A DNA stretch of 64,000 nucleotides from VAZQ01 sp963840535 (GTDB lineage Bacteria > Pseudomonadota > Alphaproteobacteria > Rhizobiales > Xanthobacteraceae), in assembly GCA_963840535.1 (NCBI GenBank), contig CAWIZJ010000029.1, positions 62,001 through 126,000 of the forward strand, in the 5' to 3' direction. The first letter of the stretch is position 1; the number at the start of each line of letters is the position of its first letter. Below are positions 10,525 to 19,083 of this stretch, one piece after another. The position numbers were made by a program, and so were the translations under genes. Under the pieces are notes generated by a model. It made no database searches. It had not been told where the DNA came from and worked only from the letters and a program-made list of their open reading frames with translations.

Positions 10525-11991
10525 ATGCTCAACGAGATGCTGCTTTGTGAGGAGCTGTTCCACACTCCCAGCGGCGTCGCATTCGCCGATTTCATAACAG
10601 AGGGCCACCGAGAAACCTGGCCCATTCGCAGCAAACGTTTCCGAAACTGGCTGCGGCGCCGCTACTACCACGCGACCGGGTCCGCGCCGAGCGCAGCGGC
10701 CATCCGGTCAGCGCTCGATCTGCTCGAAGCCCGCGCGCAATTTGATGGTCCCGAGCGCGCGGTCAATACCCGCGTCGCCGAGCATGCCGGTCGGCTCTAT
10801 CTTGATCTTGCCGATGAGCATTGGCGCGCCGTTGCGATTGGCCCCGACGGCTGGCGAGTGCTTGGATGCCCGCCAGTGCGGTTCCGTCGAGCCCCTGGTA
10901 TGTTGCCGCTGCCGGTACCGGAGCGCGGCGGATCGATCGAAGCCCTGCAGTCCTTCCTCAATCTTTCGAACCAGAACGACTTTGTGTTGGTCGTCGCATG
11001 GCTGTTGGCCGCGTTGCGATCGAGCGGTCCCTATCCGTTGCTCGCAATATCCGGCGAGCAAGGCTCGACGAAGACAGTTCTATCAAAGCTCCTCAGGGCG
11101 CTGGTCGATCCCAATGTGGCCCCGGTCAGAGCGCTCCCGCGCGAGGAACGCGAGCTGATGATTGCGGCCAATAATGGCCATCTGCTCGCCTTCGATAATC
11201 TGTCCGGCTTGCCGGCCTGGCTCTCCGATGCACTCTGCCGGCTTGCGAGCGGTGGCAGTTTCGCGGTCCGGCAGCTCTATACCGATGATGAAGAGGTGCT
11301 GTTTAAAGCGGCGCGCCCCACCCTCTTGAACGGGATCGAGGATATCATTGGCCGCTCAGATTTGGCCGACCGCGCGATTTTTCTGACCTTGGGGCCGATT
11401 GGCGAGGAGCAGCGCCGGTCCGAGACCGAGCTTTGGCGGGAATTCGAACTTGCGAGGCCCGCGATCCTTGGGGCCCTGCTGGATGCGGCGGCCCACGGTT
11501 TAAGAGCTGTGGGTTCTGTTCACCTCGGCCGGCTACCGCGAATGGCCGACTTCGCGCTCTGGGCCACGGCCTGCGAAACGGGTCTCTGGCCCGCCAACAC
11601 CTTCACTCGCGCCTACGCAGCAAACCGCAAGGCCGCGATCGAGGGCATCATCGACGCCGATCCGATCGCCGCTTGCGTGCGCGAGTTCATGAGCGAGCGC
11701 CCCTCCTGGACGGGTAGCGCCGCCGATCTTCTGCGGGTCAGCGTTGAACGCAGCAGTGATCGTATCCCGAAGGACGGCACTGGTTGGGCGAAAAACCCCC
11801 GCGCCCTCGCCGGCCACTTGCGTCGCGCACAGACGTTTCTTCGCGCGCTCGGTATCGAGATTGCGTTCAGTCGTGAAGGCCGAGCCGGAAGCAGAGTAAT
11901 TCGGATGCATTCATCTCCCGAAAACACCGTCAGCACCGTCAGCATCGTCAGCGATAGTGGATCCGGAGCCGACCCAGAACAACAGCCCTGA
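10525..11991 (+). CDS. Primase/helicase-like P-loop ATPase of mobile-element type
   Basis: 488 residues, no signal peptide. The central segment has a Walker A-like loop (AISGEQGSTKT, about residues 172-182), then NNGHLLAFDNLSGLPAWLSDA as the Walker B region and RPTLLNGIEDIIGRSDLADRAI, the arrangement of the ATPase/helicase part of phage- and element-borne primase-helicases. The C-terminal part (PKDGTGWAKNPRALAGHLRRA) is the wing region often found in these proteins. The last residues (TVSTVSIVSDSGSG) are encoded by a short repeated DNA motif that returns in inverted form downstream at 12070-12091. No primase catalytic domain is seen at the N-terminus. Its position, between two copies of one metabolic gene, supports mobile origin. 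Confidence 0.7.
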   Translation: MLNEMLLCEELFHTPSGVAFADFITEGHRETWPIRSKRFRNWLRRRYYHATGSAPSAAAIRSALDLLEARAQFDGPERAVNTRVAEHAGRLYLDLADEHWRAVAIGPDGWRVLGCPPVRFRRAPGMLPLPVPERGGSIEALQSFLNLSNQNDFVLVVAWLLAALRSSGPYPLLAISGEQGSTKTVLSKLLRALVDPNVAPVRALPREERELMIAANNGHLLAFDNLSGLPAWLSDALCRLASGGSFAVRQLYTDDEEVLFKAARPTLLNGIEDIIGRSDLADRAIFLTLGPIGEEQRRSETELWREFELARPAILGALLDAAAHGLRAVGSVHLGRLPRMADFALWATACETGLWPANTFTRAYAANRKAAIEGIIDADPIAACVREFMSERPSWTGSAADLLRVSVERSSDRIPKDGTGWAKNPRALAGHLRRAQTFLRALGIEIAFSREGRAGSRVIRMHSSPENTVSTVSIVSDSGSGADPEQQP

Positions 11992-12091
11992 GGTCCGGCA
12001 TATCCCGTTTGCGACGACAGCTGTCGACCTGGCTCGCGCCCACCCCTGCAGGTGCCCAGTAGGGCCGCAGACGATGCTGACGGTGCTGACG
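11928..12091. repeat. 22-bp inverted repeat at the 3' end of the P-loop gene
   Basis: Bases 11928-11949 are the exact reverse complement of 12070-12091. Each arm itself contains the repeated unit GTCAGCA/CCGTCAGCATC. The left arm is inside the end of the coding region. It could be a replication or transfer origin arm, a terminator or an RNA structure. The spacing (120 bp) makes a simple terminator unlikely. Confidence 0.55.
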
Positions 12092-12196
12092 CAAGGGCCA
12101 CCTTTCCTTTCGGGCAATTGGGCGAGTGCACGGGATGCCTCCTCGGCCTTCAGGCCAGGCAATCGGCTGATGTCTTTTTGATGGCTGATCCTGCCG

Positions 12197-12373
12197 TTAC
12201 GGACCGAGCACGCGCCGCACATCTGCAAGAGCCCATTCGCAGGCGCTTTGATTGCCGGCGTGGTCCTCTGCGCGCGCTTGTGCCAACGCCGCCAGCCCGC
12301 GCTCCGCCCGTGCTCCTTCTCCAAGTCTTTCTTCGGCCGCCGCAATCGAATCCGGTGTCGGTTGGTGATGCAT
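12197..12373 (-). CDS. Possible small acidic protein of the inserted element
   Basis: A 58-residue frame starting MHHQPTPDSIAAAEERLGEG and ending CEWALADVRRVLGP. The composition (Ala/Glu/Arg-rich, helical) is plausible for an accessory protein of a mobile element. There is no convincing ribosome-binding site and GC-rich DNA yields many spurious frames, so this is only a candidate. Confidence 0.25.
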   Translation of the reverse strand: MHHQPTPDSIAAAEERLGEGARAERGLAALAQARAEDHAGNQSACEWALADVRRVLGP

Positions 12374-12422
12374 TGTAGCTGCGGTGCTTTCGCGCCCGGC
12401 TGGACCTGCCGCCGCCGTGGCT

Positions 12423-12898
12423 GCGCTGGCAGGCATTACGTGAGCACAAGTATGCAGCGGCGATCCTCAACCAGCCGATCAATCTTCTTGCGAAGGCCGA
12501 TGGGTTCAACATCCTGCAATATGCTCGGGACGCCTACGGGCACTACGAGGAGACGGTTGCCGCAACCCGGCGTAGCTGGGCCGCGGCCAACGAGGGCAAG
12601 CTCGTGGCCTACATCAAGGCGTACGTCATCGCGGTCGAATGGCTCCGCGATCAGCGCAACAAGGACGAGGCCATTGGCATCTTGCGCAAGATCTTTCCGC
12701 AACTCTCGTCCGATCTGGCGGCGGCAGCCTACGCGGATGTCATCGATCCGAGGGGCATCGCCGCCAGGGGCGCAACTCGATATCGCGGGCATCCGCAAGG
12801 TGCTGGAGTTGCGCAGCGAATATGGCGAGCCGAAGAAGCTGCTCGCCGATCCCGCCCGCTACTACGACCTGCGATATTACGAGGCTGCGACCCGCTAG
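12423..12898 (+). pseudogene. 5'-truncated second copy of the NMT1-like binding-protein gene
   Basis: Corresponds to about the last 155 codons of the gene at 9337-10338: RWQALREHKYAAAILN aligns with RWQGLRERKYAAAILN, and the shared ends read LRSEYGEPKKLL...YYEAATR/YYEAAIR. The 5' half is absent and the homology begins abruptly at about 12423. Near 12765 one extra G in a run of G (AGGGGCGCAACTC against AAGGCACAACTC) shifts the frame. The copies differ at many third positions, so the duplication is old rather than recent. It is most likely the remnant of a tandem duplication disrupted by the element at 10340-12422. Confidence 0.8.
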
Positions 12899-13411
12899 AA
12901 CCGGGCTTGCAGCTGCCGCGCTGCCCACCACGATGTGGGTCCTGGAACATGGCTTGCGCTTAACGGCGACGTACCGGTCGATCAACACGCGCACATCGGG
13001 GCGACTCTGTCTGTGATCGCCATCACAGAACGCAGGCGATCCTTGCGCAAGCATATCTCCTGAACAGGCGCGACCGCTGCGCCGGCCTGGGGCTACGGAC
13101 ACGTAATGTCGCGGGCCGCCGCGAAAGGTGTATGTTTACGGTCGGCGACACTTGATGTGCGGGTTTGAGCTATGGACGCGCAGGAGGCTCGCAAAGCGTT
13201 GCGGCCTGCAATGCCCACCCCATCGGAGCCCCGGAGTCGCGCTCCTGCGCAATCTCGCCCCGGAACGGTAAGAGGCTGAGCGGGCGAGATCAACGGACGA
13301 ACCGCATTCGCACGGTGAGCCGATCGCCTTTTTCGCGAGATGTTGCGGGGCGGCTACACTCGCGGCGCGCCCGCAAAGGTACTTGCCAACTTCACGGCCG
13401 CAATGCCTGGT
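12899..13411. other. Intergenic region with a CRP-type site
   Basis: About 510 bases between the gene remnant and the end of the CHASE2 cyclase. Apart from site C and the 20-codon frame it could drive (ATG at 13106, no Shine-Dalgarno), I see no supported gene. Confidence 0.4.
13012..13027 (+). promoter_or_regulatory. CRP-type operator (site C)
   Basis: TGTGATCGCCATCACA, consensus half-sites with an N6 spacer. Reading rightwards, CATATC begins 25 nt after the site and an ATG (13106) occurs 78 nt after it, the same geometry as the other sites, although the frame there has only 20 codons and lacks a clear ribosome-binding site. The flank CAGAACGCA is shared with site D. Confidence 0.65.
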
Positions 13412-15571
13412 TCACGACGGCAATGCCTGGTCTTGCAGCTTGATCGGTGACGTACGATGCCGCGCCGCCACGATCTTGGCCGCTTGTTGCAGCATGCCGC
13501 GGTCGACCGCCTTCCAGGAGCGCAAGTCCCTCGCCAAGCCTCTGCTGGTCGAGGGCCTTGCGCCCGGCCTCGAACTTGGCCAGTCCCGGATCATCTTCGG
13601 GCACCAACGCATAGATTGCCTCGGGTCTGGCGAAGCCACGGAGCTCGACGTCGTCCACGCGCACCAGGATGTCGCCGCCGAGTGCGCCGTTCGAACCCGC
13701 CGTAGCCTTCATGATCATCTCGGCGGTGGAGGCCGCCACCAGCAGCGGGAGCCCATAGAGATCGGGAACCTTCTCGAGGCGGAACGTCTCGTTGACCGCC
13801 GGGCCGATGATGGTGAAGTTGCTTCTCTGCTCGGCGCCGAGGTCGCCGACATAGACCCTGCCGGAGCACACGACGGCGCGCGCCGTCAGGCGATGCCGGA
13901 TCGATGCTTCGGCGTTGTTGACGGTGCCGATGATCTCCTTGGCTGCCGCGAGCGCTTTTGTCGCGTGGTCCGGCTCCTCGGAGAGCCCGTTCCAGAACGC
14001 CAATACCGCATCGCCGAGAAACTTGTCGCTGCAGCCGTCGTGGCGATCGATGGCGGCGTGCATCAGGGTGAAGTACCGGTTGGCGGTGCGAACGACTTCC
14101 GAGGCCGTGAGATCGGGCCGGTTCGAGAACGACGTGAAGCCGACCAGGTCTGCCAGGAGGATCGAGACCTCTCGCTCCTGGCCTTCGCCGGGGTCGGCGA
14201 ATCCGCTGCGCGCCAGGGTGACGAGACGTGCGGGGGGCAAATAGCGGCCGGCGGTTCGATATAGTCGCCTGAAGAAGGCGCGGTGGCGGACCGACCGCAC
14301 GGCGAGGATGATTCCGAATGCGAGGTTGGTGCCGAGGATCGGAAATCCCATCGGCAGCCACAGGTCGGCGAGGACGAAGGCGGCGGCGCCGACCAGGGCG
14401 CCGATGATGGCGGGCCCGGCGAGCCCGATACTGACCGACCGCATCAGCTGCATCAGCACCGCAGACGCGGGCGCGACATCGCGTTCGCCGATGATCAGGG
14501 CGCTCTCTTCCCGAAAGGCCATGAACGTGAACAGCAGGGCGAGGGCTGCGCCGGCGGTCAGGCGCAGCCAAGTCGGTGCAAGTGTGATCGGCCGATCGCT
14601 CGTCGCCGATTGGATCGCAGCGATCTGCAGCAGTGCCCCGGGGCTGTTCTCCGGTTCCGGGCGCTCGAACAGGCCCGTGCGCGGAGAGCAGCGATCTCCC
14701 GCCGGAGTGCGCGTAGCATGACCCAGAAAGTGCGTGGGCCCGCGGTGCTCGTCCTCGCCCAGCACAGCCGTCCCCACGACGACGATCCGACCTTCGACGG
14801 CTTCGCGAACACGACGAGCACCTTCCGCCGAGGAGAGGCAGTCCAGCAGGGTTCGCGAGGCTGTAGGTCGGCGTATCGCCCAGCGGGGCGTGCGGCGTGA
14901 TCAGGATCCGATCCGCCGAACGAAGCCTGGCGAACGCTCCAGCCGGCACCGAGAGCGGCGAAGCCGAGCGCGATCCGCCCTTCGGGCAGACGGACGAGCG
15001 GCGCGGTGCTGCGGACCCTGCCGTCCGACTCGAGCTGCAGGTCGAGAGCGCCGATGCGTGATGCTCCCACCGCCCTGGCAAACGCGGGGGAGGGCGGAAC
15101 GCTGGGGAACCGTCCGAGGACGATCAGGTCTCGGTTCCGTTCCAGGCTTGCGATCAGGCTTTGGTCATAGTCGGGCAGCGTGTACGAGCCGACCTGAAAG
15201 TCCGCCCCGGCATAGGCGAACACCATGTCGAAGGCGATCCGCCGCGCTCCGGCATCCGCCAGGCCGTCGATCAGCCGGGCCCAGACCGGCTGAAACAGAG
15301 GCCGAGGGAGTGCCGCAAGCTCGGGCGTCGAAAGCGACGCATCGTCGATGGCGACGAACACCGCCGGTACCGTCGCTATCTCGCGACGCCACGGCTGGGA
15401 GAGCTTCAGCGTCAGATCGTAGAGCAGGCCGTTGGGGCCGCCGAGGGCGGGGAAAAGGCTGCTGCCGTAGGTGCTCAGAGAACCAGCCAGCCCGCACCCT
15501 GCGACCAGAAGGAGCGTGGTCAGTCCCGAAACGAGTCTCCAGTTTCGGATGCTCCAGTCGCCGAGATCCAC
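13412..15571 (-). pseudogene. CHASE2-domain adenylate/guanylate cyclase, frameshifted
   Basis: About 715 residues when bridged. An N-terminal membrane segment (LVSGLTTLLLVAGCGLAG) precedes an extracytoplasmic CHASE2 sensor (VPAVFVAIDDASLSTPELA, RRIAFDMVFAYAGADF, ILITPHAPLGDTPTYSLAN, GTAVLGEDEHRGPTHFLGHA). Further membrane segments (about 14565-14320) and a class III cyclase domain follow. The two metal-binding Asp are present in ILLADLVGFTSFS and DKFLGDAVLAFW, so the catalytic domain looks intact. Frame changes lie near 14940, 14870 and 13520. The start is GTG at 15571, 10 nt after the stop of the FecR-like gene, so the two are co-transcribed. Role: converts an envelope signal into cyclic nucleotide. 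Confidence 0.8.
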
Positions 15572-15581
15572 AAGCGCGGCC

Positions 15582-16280
15582 TTACCGGACCACGACGATC
15601 AGTGGCCCGGTCTGGTTTGCTCGGCTCGCCTGCAGCAGCATCTTGAGTTCGTTACCGTCGTTCTGCTCGACGACGAGAAGGTACGACTTGCCCTCATCGA
15701 GGGACGGCCACGCCGTATTGCGATCGAACGTTGCCAGGGTCGTCCGCTGCAGGTTGTCCCAAAGCGCTACCTTGCGGATCGCCTTCGATCCTTGATTGAC
15801 GACCTTGATTCTCGGACGCAGCGGGACATTGGCGGTCGCAAGTCCGACGTTGCGCGCGACGAAACCTCCCTGGAAGGTCGAGACCACGGGTGCGGCGCAC
15901 GTCTCCGAGGTGGTATCGATCGCCTTGCTGTTTTGCGCGGTCGCACCGGATGCGGAGATCGAAGCTTGCAGCGGCCCCTTCAAGCGCACGATCTTGCGCG
16001 TTCGGTAGTGGCAGATGCGAAGCTCGCTGTTGGCCTCAAGATCGAGCCTGGTCGGGTCGCCGATGATATCGAGGGCATCGAGCAGCGTCGGGGTTCCTTG
16101 CGCGGAGGCGACCACGCGTCCACGCACGGTCTCCACATACGCGACGTCGGGCTTGCCGCCCCCTGTGCCGCCGATGGCGATATGCCGGCGGCGGCGAGAC
16201 CCAGGGCCGAGGAGGATGGCCTTCACGATTGCCGTTGTCGCCTTCCCGTTGCGTCCACAATGGGGAAATCGGGGTCGCAT
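15582..16280 (-). CDS. FecR-like exported protein, partner of the CHASE2 cyclase
   Basis: About 232 residues. The ATG at 16278-16280 follows GAGGAGACGAAGA, a strong ribosome-binding site. The signal peptide is broken by an extra C in GGCCCTGGG: removing it gives KAILLGLGLAAAGISPSAAQ, a good signal peptide, whereas the frame as written reads LLGPGSRRRRHIA. A compensating shift follows within about 25 codons. The mature part (ETVRGRVVASAQGTPTLLDA, LEANSELRICHYRTRKIVRLKG) is paralogous to the protein at 5040-5453. The C-terminal half adds a domain with KVVNQGSKAIRKVALWDN, perhaps an immunoglobulin-like or ligand-presenting module. Together with the cyclase it probably forms a periplasmic sensing pair. 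Confidence 0.75.
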   Translation of the reverse strand: MRPRFPHCGRNGKATTAIVKAILLGPGSRRRRHIAIGGTGGGKPDVAYVETVRGRVVASAQGTPTLLDALDIIGDPTRLDLEANSELRICHYRTRKIVRLKGPLQASISASGATAQNSKAIDTTSETCAAPVVSTFQGGFVARNVGLATANVPLRPRIKVVNQGSKAIRKVALWDNLQRTTLATFDRNTAWPSLDEGKSYLLVVEQNDGNELKMLLQASRANQTGPLIVVVR

Positions 16281-16399
16281 TCTTCGTCTCCTCGGACGGA
16301 TCGATCACGAAGCATCGCCGTCAATCCATTGCTGGAGGTCGCTGCGGCCGGTTTCCCCACTCCGACCTCTCGCGATGCCCTCCCGCATGCCGACAGATC

Positions 16400-17036
16400 T
16401 TACTTGTCGGCGGTGTTGACGATCTGCACGCGGCGGTTTTCCCCCGCGAAGGGACTGGACGAATTCTTGAGGTGGCTCTTGCCGTACCCGACCGTCACCA
16501 GGTCACCCGCCTGGATCCCGTACTTCTCCGACAGGAAACGCTTCACCGCATCGGCACGTCGCTCGGACAGGCCCTGATTGTAGGTGTCGCCGCCCTTGGC
16601 GTCGGTGTGACCGGCGAGGATGAAGGTGCGACCCTTCAGATCGGCGCTGGTGAGCGCCTCGCCGAGCGCCGTGACCTGCGGCAATGCCTTGGATCCGATG
16701 GTGGCCGAGTTGTAGTCGAACGTGATCTCGAGATCGATGCTGGGCTTGTCCTTGGCGATCGACACGATCTTCTCACGCTCGTTGGCCGAGAGCGAGCGGG
16801 TCGTTCTGTTCCGCAAGGTCTCGATGAAACGGGTTTCGTCCTCGGCGCGCGCCGTGTCGGCGGGCGACGTCGAGAGCCCGCGCGTAAGCCTCGGGGGCTT
16901 CAATGCCTTGATGATCTGTTCCGCCGAAGGCTGCTGCTGAGCGAGCGCAAAACCGATGCCCGTGGGCAATGCCAGTCCGGCGGTCAAAACCAGACAGGTC
17001 AGATTTTTCGTCAAGTTTCTCGGACTTGCGAGACAT
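16400..17036 (-). CDS. OmpA-family peptidoglycan-associated protein
   Basis: About 211 residues. The ATG at 17034-17036 follows AGGAGGG. Just after eight codons one extra T (AAACTTGACG for AAACTGACG) shifts the frame; bridging it gives a signal peptide (CLVLTAGLALPTGIGFALA). The C-terminal 110 residues are an OmpA domain: ITFDYNSATIGSKALPQV, LKGRTFILAGHTDAKGGDTYNQ, then LSERRADAVKRFLSEKYGI and ENRRVQIVN, with the Asp and Arg that bind diaminopimelate in TDAKG and SERRADAV. The linker is helical and charged. It sits between the pseudo-caspase/TPR gene (31 nt) and the FecR-like gene on the same strand and would anchor this system to the cell wall. Confidence 0.8.
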
Positions 17037-17067
17037 TTCGTTACCCTCCTGGTATTCCACTCGGTTG

Positions 17068-18717
17068 TCAGCGCACGCCGTAGCTGGCGAATTCCTCGGC
17101 GATGTCGGACTGGATCGCCTTCGCCGCCGCGATGTCGCTGTTGCCACCGGCGGAATTGCCGCTCCGCAGCTTGGCAATGCCACGTCCATACAGGGACGAA
17201 GCATGCCGCGGATCGATCCGCAGGGCCGAGTCGTAGTCCGCGATGGCCTTGCTCGGCTGACCCAGCTTCAGGCTGACAAAGCCGCGGCTGTCGAAGGCAT
17301 CGAGATAGCGGGGGCGGATCTGCAATGCATCGTTGCAATCCCTCAGCGCGGGCTGCAGCTCGCCGACGACTGCGCGCGCCCAGCAGCGGTTGTTGAGCGC
17401 CTCCGCATCCTTGGGATTGAGCCGAAGGGCCTGATCGAAATCCTTGATGGCGCGGTGGAAGTCCCCGTGCTGCGCATAGAGTTGACCACGCTTGTAGTAG
17501 GCGGCCACGTCATTGGGGCTCGATTGTATGCGCCGGTCGAGGTCCTGGATGGCGGGGTCGTCCAACCCGGGCGTCCGGCTTGGGCGAGGGCTCCAGTTTC
17601 GCGAGCCGGTCGCGCGCGAGGTCGGAGTAGGATCCCGAGGGATGCTTGTCGATGAAATCTTCCCACGCCTTCTTGGTTCCGATGCGCTCCGCGGACTGGT
17701 ATGCGCGGCGCGCGTCCGCGTCGGGTCGGGCGGCGGAGAGGGCCTCGGCCCTGGCCGCACCGGCGTCGAATCGAGCTTCGCCAGCCGGTCGCGCGCGAGG
17801 TCGGAATAGTGTCCCGATGGAAACTTGGCGACGAAATCCTCCCACGCCTTCTTGGTTCCGACGCGCTCGGCGGATTGGTACTCTCGCCGCGCATCCGCAT
17901 CGGAATCCGGCCGCGGAGGAGCGGGAGGTCGTCTATCGGTTTCGGCGGCCTTCTGGCCCTGCACGAACGAGAAGTCCTCGACCAGCGACGAGGAAAACCA
18001 CGGCGCCTGCTCGCCGCGCGAGGCCCGCGATACGCTGAAGAGCGTGCGGTTGAAAACCTCCTCGATCTTGCCCGGGCTGCGGATCTCCTTGAGCAACTCG
18101 GTCACGAACAGCGGGCGGTCGCCGTCCCTCGCCACCATGCTCGGGGCGGCAGCATACATCACCGCTGTATTGTTGGGCGCAATGACCGGGGCAAGCCCGG
18201 CCGGAACACTGCGGAAGCGACGCTCGAACGGATTTCTCCTCGACGCATCGATTATCGCAATCTTGACCCGGGCGCCTTTCGAATTCATCTCGGCCAGAAC
18301 CGTATCGAGACTGTATCCGTCACGGCGTACGTCGGGCTCGGTCCAGATCTGCGCGTTGACCGGAACCATGTAGGTCTGCCGGTTGGACTGGACTCCGTAT
18401 CCGCTGAAGAAAATCAGCGCGACCGAGCCGGACTTGATCTTGCCGTAGAATTTCTCGATGGCGGCTCGCATGCCCTCCTTGGTGAGATTCTCTCCGATGT
18501 CGACATCGAAGCCGTGGCGCCGCAACTCTTCGGCGAAGGCACGTACGTTGCCGAGCGTATCCCGCAACGGCGTTTCCGCGTCCGGATAATCCGCGTTGCC
18601 GATGGCGAGTGCGACGCGCGCCTCGCCGCGCTGTGCCGAAGAGGGTTGAATCCCGGTCGTCGCAGCCAGCGCCAGCAGGAGGATGATGAGGACAAAGCGA
18701 GGAGTCATGTAAGCCAT
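17068..18717 (-). CDS. Pseudo-caspase (peptidase C14-like) with TPR repeats
   Basis: About 549 residues with a signal peptide (FVLIILLLALAATTG...SSAQ). Residues 30-250 are a caspase p20-like domain: RVALAIGNADYPD, VALIFFSGYGVQ and IAIIDASRRNPF. In active members the catalytic His is in G-H-G and the Cys in D-A-C-R; here they are Tyr (GYG) and Ser (DASR), so protease activity is not expected. Two copies of a 40-residue unit follow (YQSAERVGTKKAWEDF...YSDLARDRLAKL), the second in a shifted frame at about 17840-17570, then three TPR units (VAAYYKRGQLYAQHGD, EALNNRCWARAVVGEL, LDAFDSRGFVSLKLGQ). It is the first gene of the OmpA/FecR/cyclase operon. Likely role: periplasmic protein-protein scaffold. 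Confidence 0.75.
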   Translation of the reverse strand: MAYMTPRFVLIILLLALAATTGIQPSSAQRGEARVALAIGNADYPDAETPLRDTLGNVRAFAEELRRHGFDVDIGENLTKEGMRAAIEKFYGKIKSGSVALIFFSGYGVQSNRQTYMVPVNAQIWTEPDVRRDGYSLDTVLAEMNSKGARVKIAIIDASRRNPFERRFRSVPAGLAPVIAPNNTAVMYAAAPSMVARDGDRPLFVTELLKEIRSPGKIEEVFNRTLFSVSRASRGEQAPWFSSSLVEDFSFVQGQKAAETDRRPPAPPRPDSDADARREYQSAERVGTKKAWEDFVAKFPSGHYSDLARDRLAKLDSTPVRPGPRPSPPPDPTRTRAAHTSPRSASEPRRRGKISSTSIPRDPTPTSRATGSRNWSPRPSRTPGLDDPAIQDLDRRIQSSPNDVAAYYKRGQLYAQHGDFHRAIKDFDQALRLNPKDAEALNNRCWARAVVGELQPALRDCNDALQIRPRYLDAFDSRGFVSLKLGQPSKAIADYDSALRIDPRHASSLYGRGIAKLRSGNSAGGNSDIAAAKAIQSDIAEEFASYGVR

Positions 18718-19026
18718 TTGCGTTCGTTCCCATCGCTCGCGAGCTCGGCGTCGACCGCAATGAGGTCGTGGGGCAGCCACGCCCGACGCAGTGAACTCAT
18801 CCTGGACCCAACGTACAATATTCAGCAGTCGCGCGCGGCCTTTCTCGAGGGGCCACATAGCGGCTGGTGATGCCAAAATGAACGGCAAAATCATACCCGC
18901 TCACCCCCGAACAAGCAAATGTCGACGCTGCATGATCCCGCGACCGTTGATCGCTCGGACGACTTTCCTCGCATCTCGGCAGCTCTGCGTGCGACGCCAT
19001 CGATTTTCAATGCTGTCCACATGCCA

Positions 19027-19055
19027 AGAGAGCCCGGCGGGCGGCCGGGCTCTCT
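19027..19055 (-). terminator. Strong hairpin downstream of the Cys-repeat protein
   Basis: A perfect 12-bp GC-rich stem (AGAGAGCCCGGC with GCCGGGCTCTCT) around a 5-nt loop, 28 nt beyond the stop of the minus-strand gene at 19084-19706. There is no T-run, so it may act in termination or mRNA stability. Confidence 0.6.
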
Positions 19056-19083
19056 CGAAGCCTTCGTGGCGGATGAGCGACGG

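Larger units (their letters stand above)
10340..12422 (+). mobile_element. Probable inserted element carrying a primase/helicase-like gene
   Basis: The segment between the intact binding-protein gene (ending 10338) and the truncated copy of the same gene (homology from about 12423) does not belong to either. It contains the P-loop gene at 10525-11991, a short direct repeat (AAACGCCGGCCT near 10426 and again near 10500) and a 22-bp inverted repeat at 11928-11949 and 12070-12091. There is no integrase or transposase, so the exact ends are unproven. Inference: an element, or the remains of one, separates a tandem duplication and has replaced the 5' half of the second copy. Confidence 0.5.
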
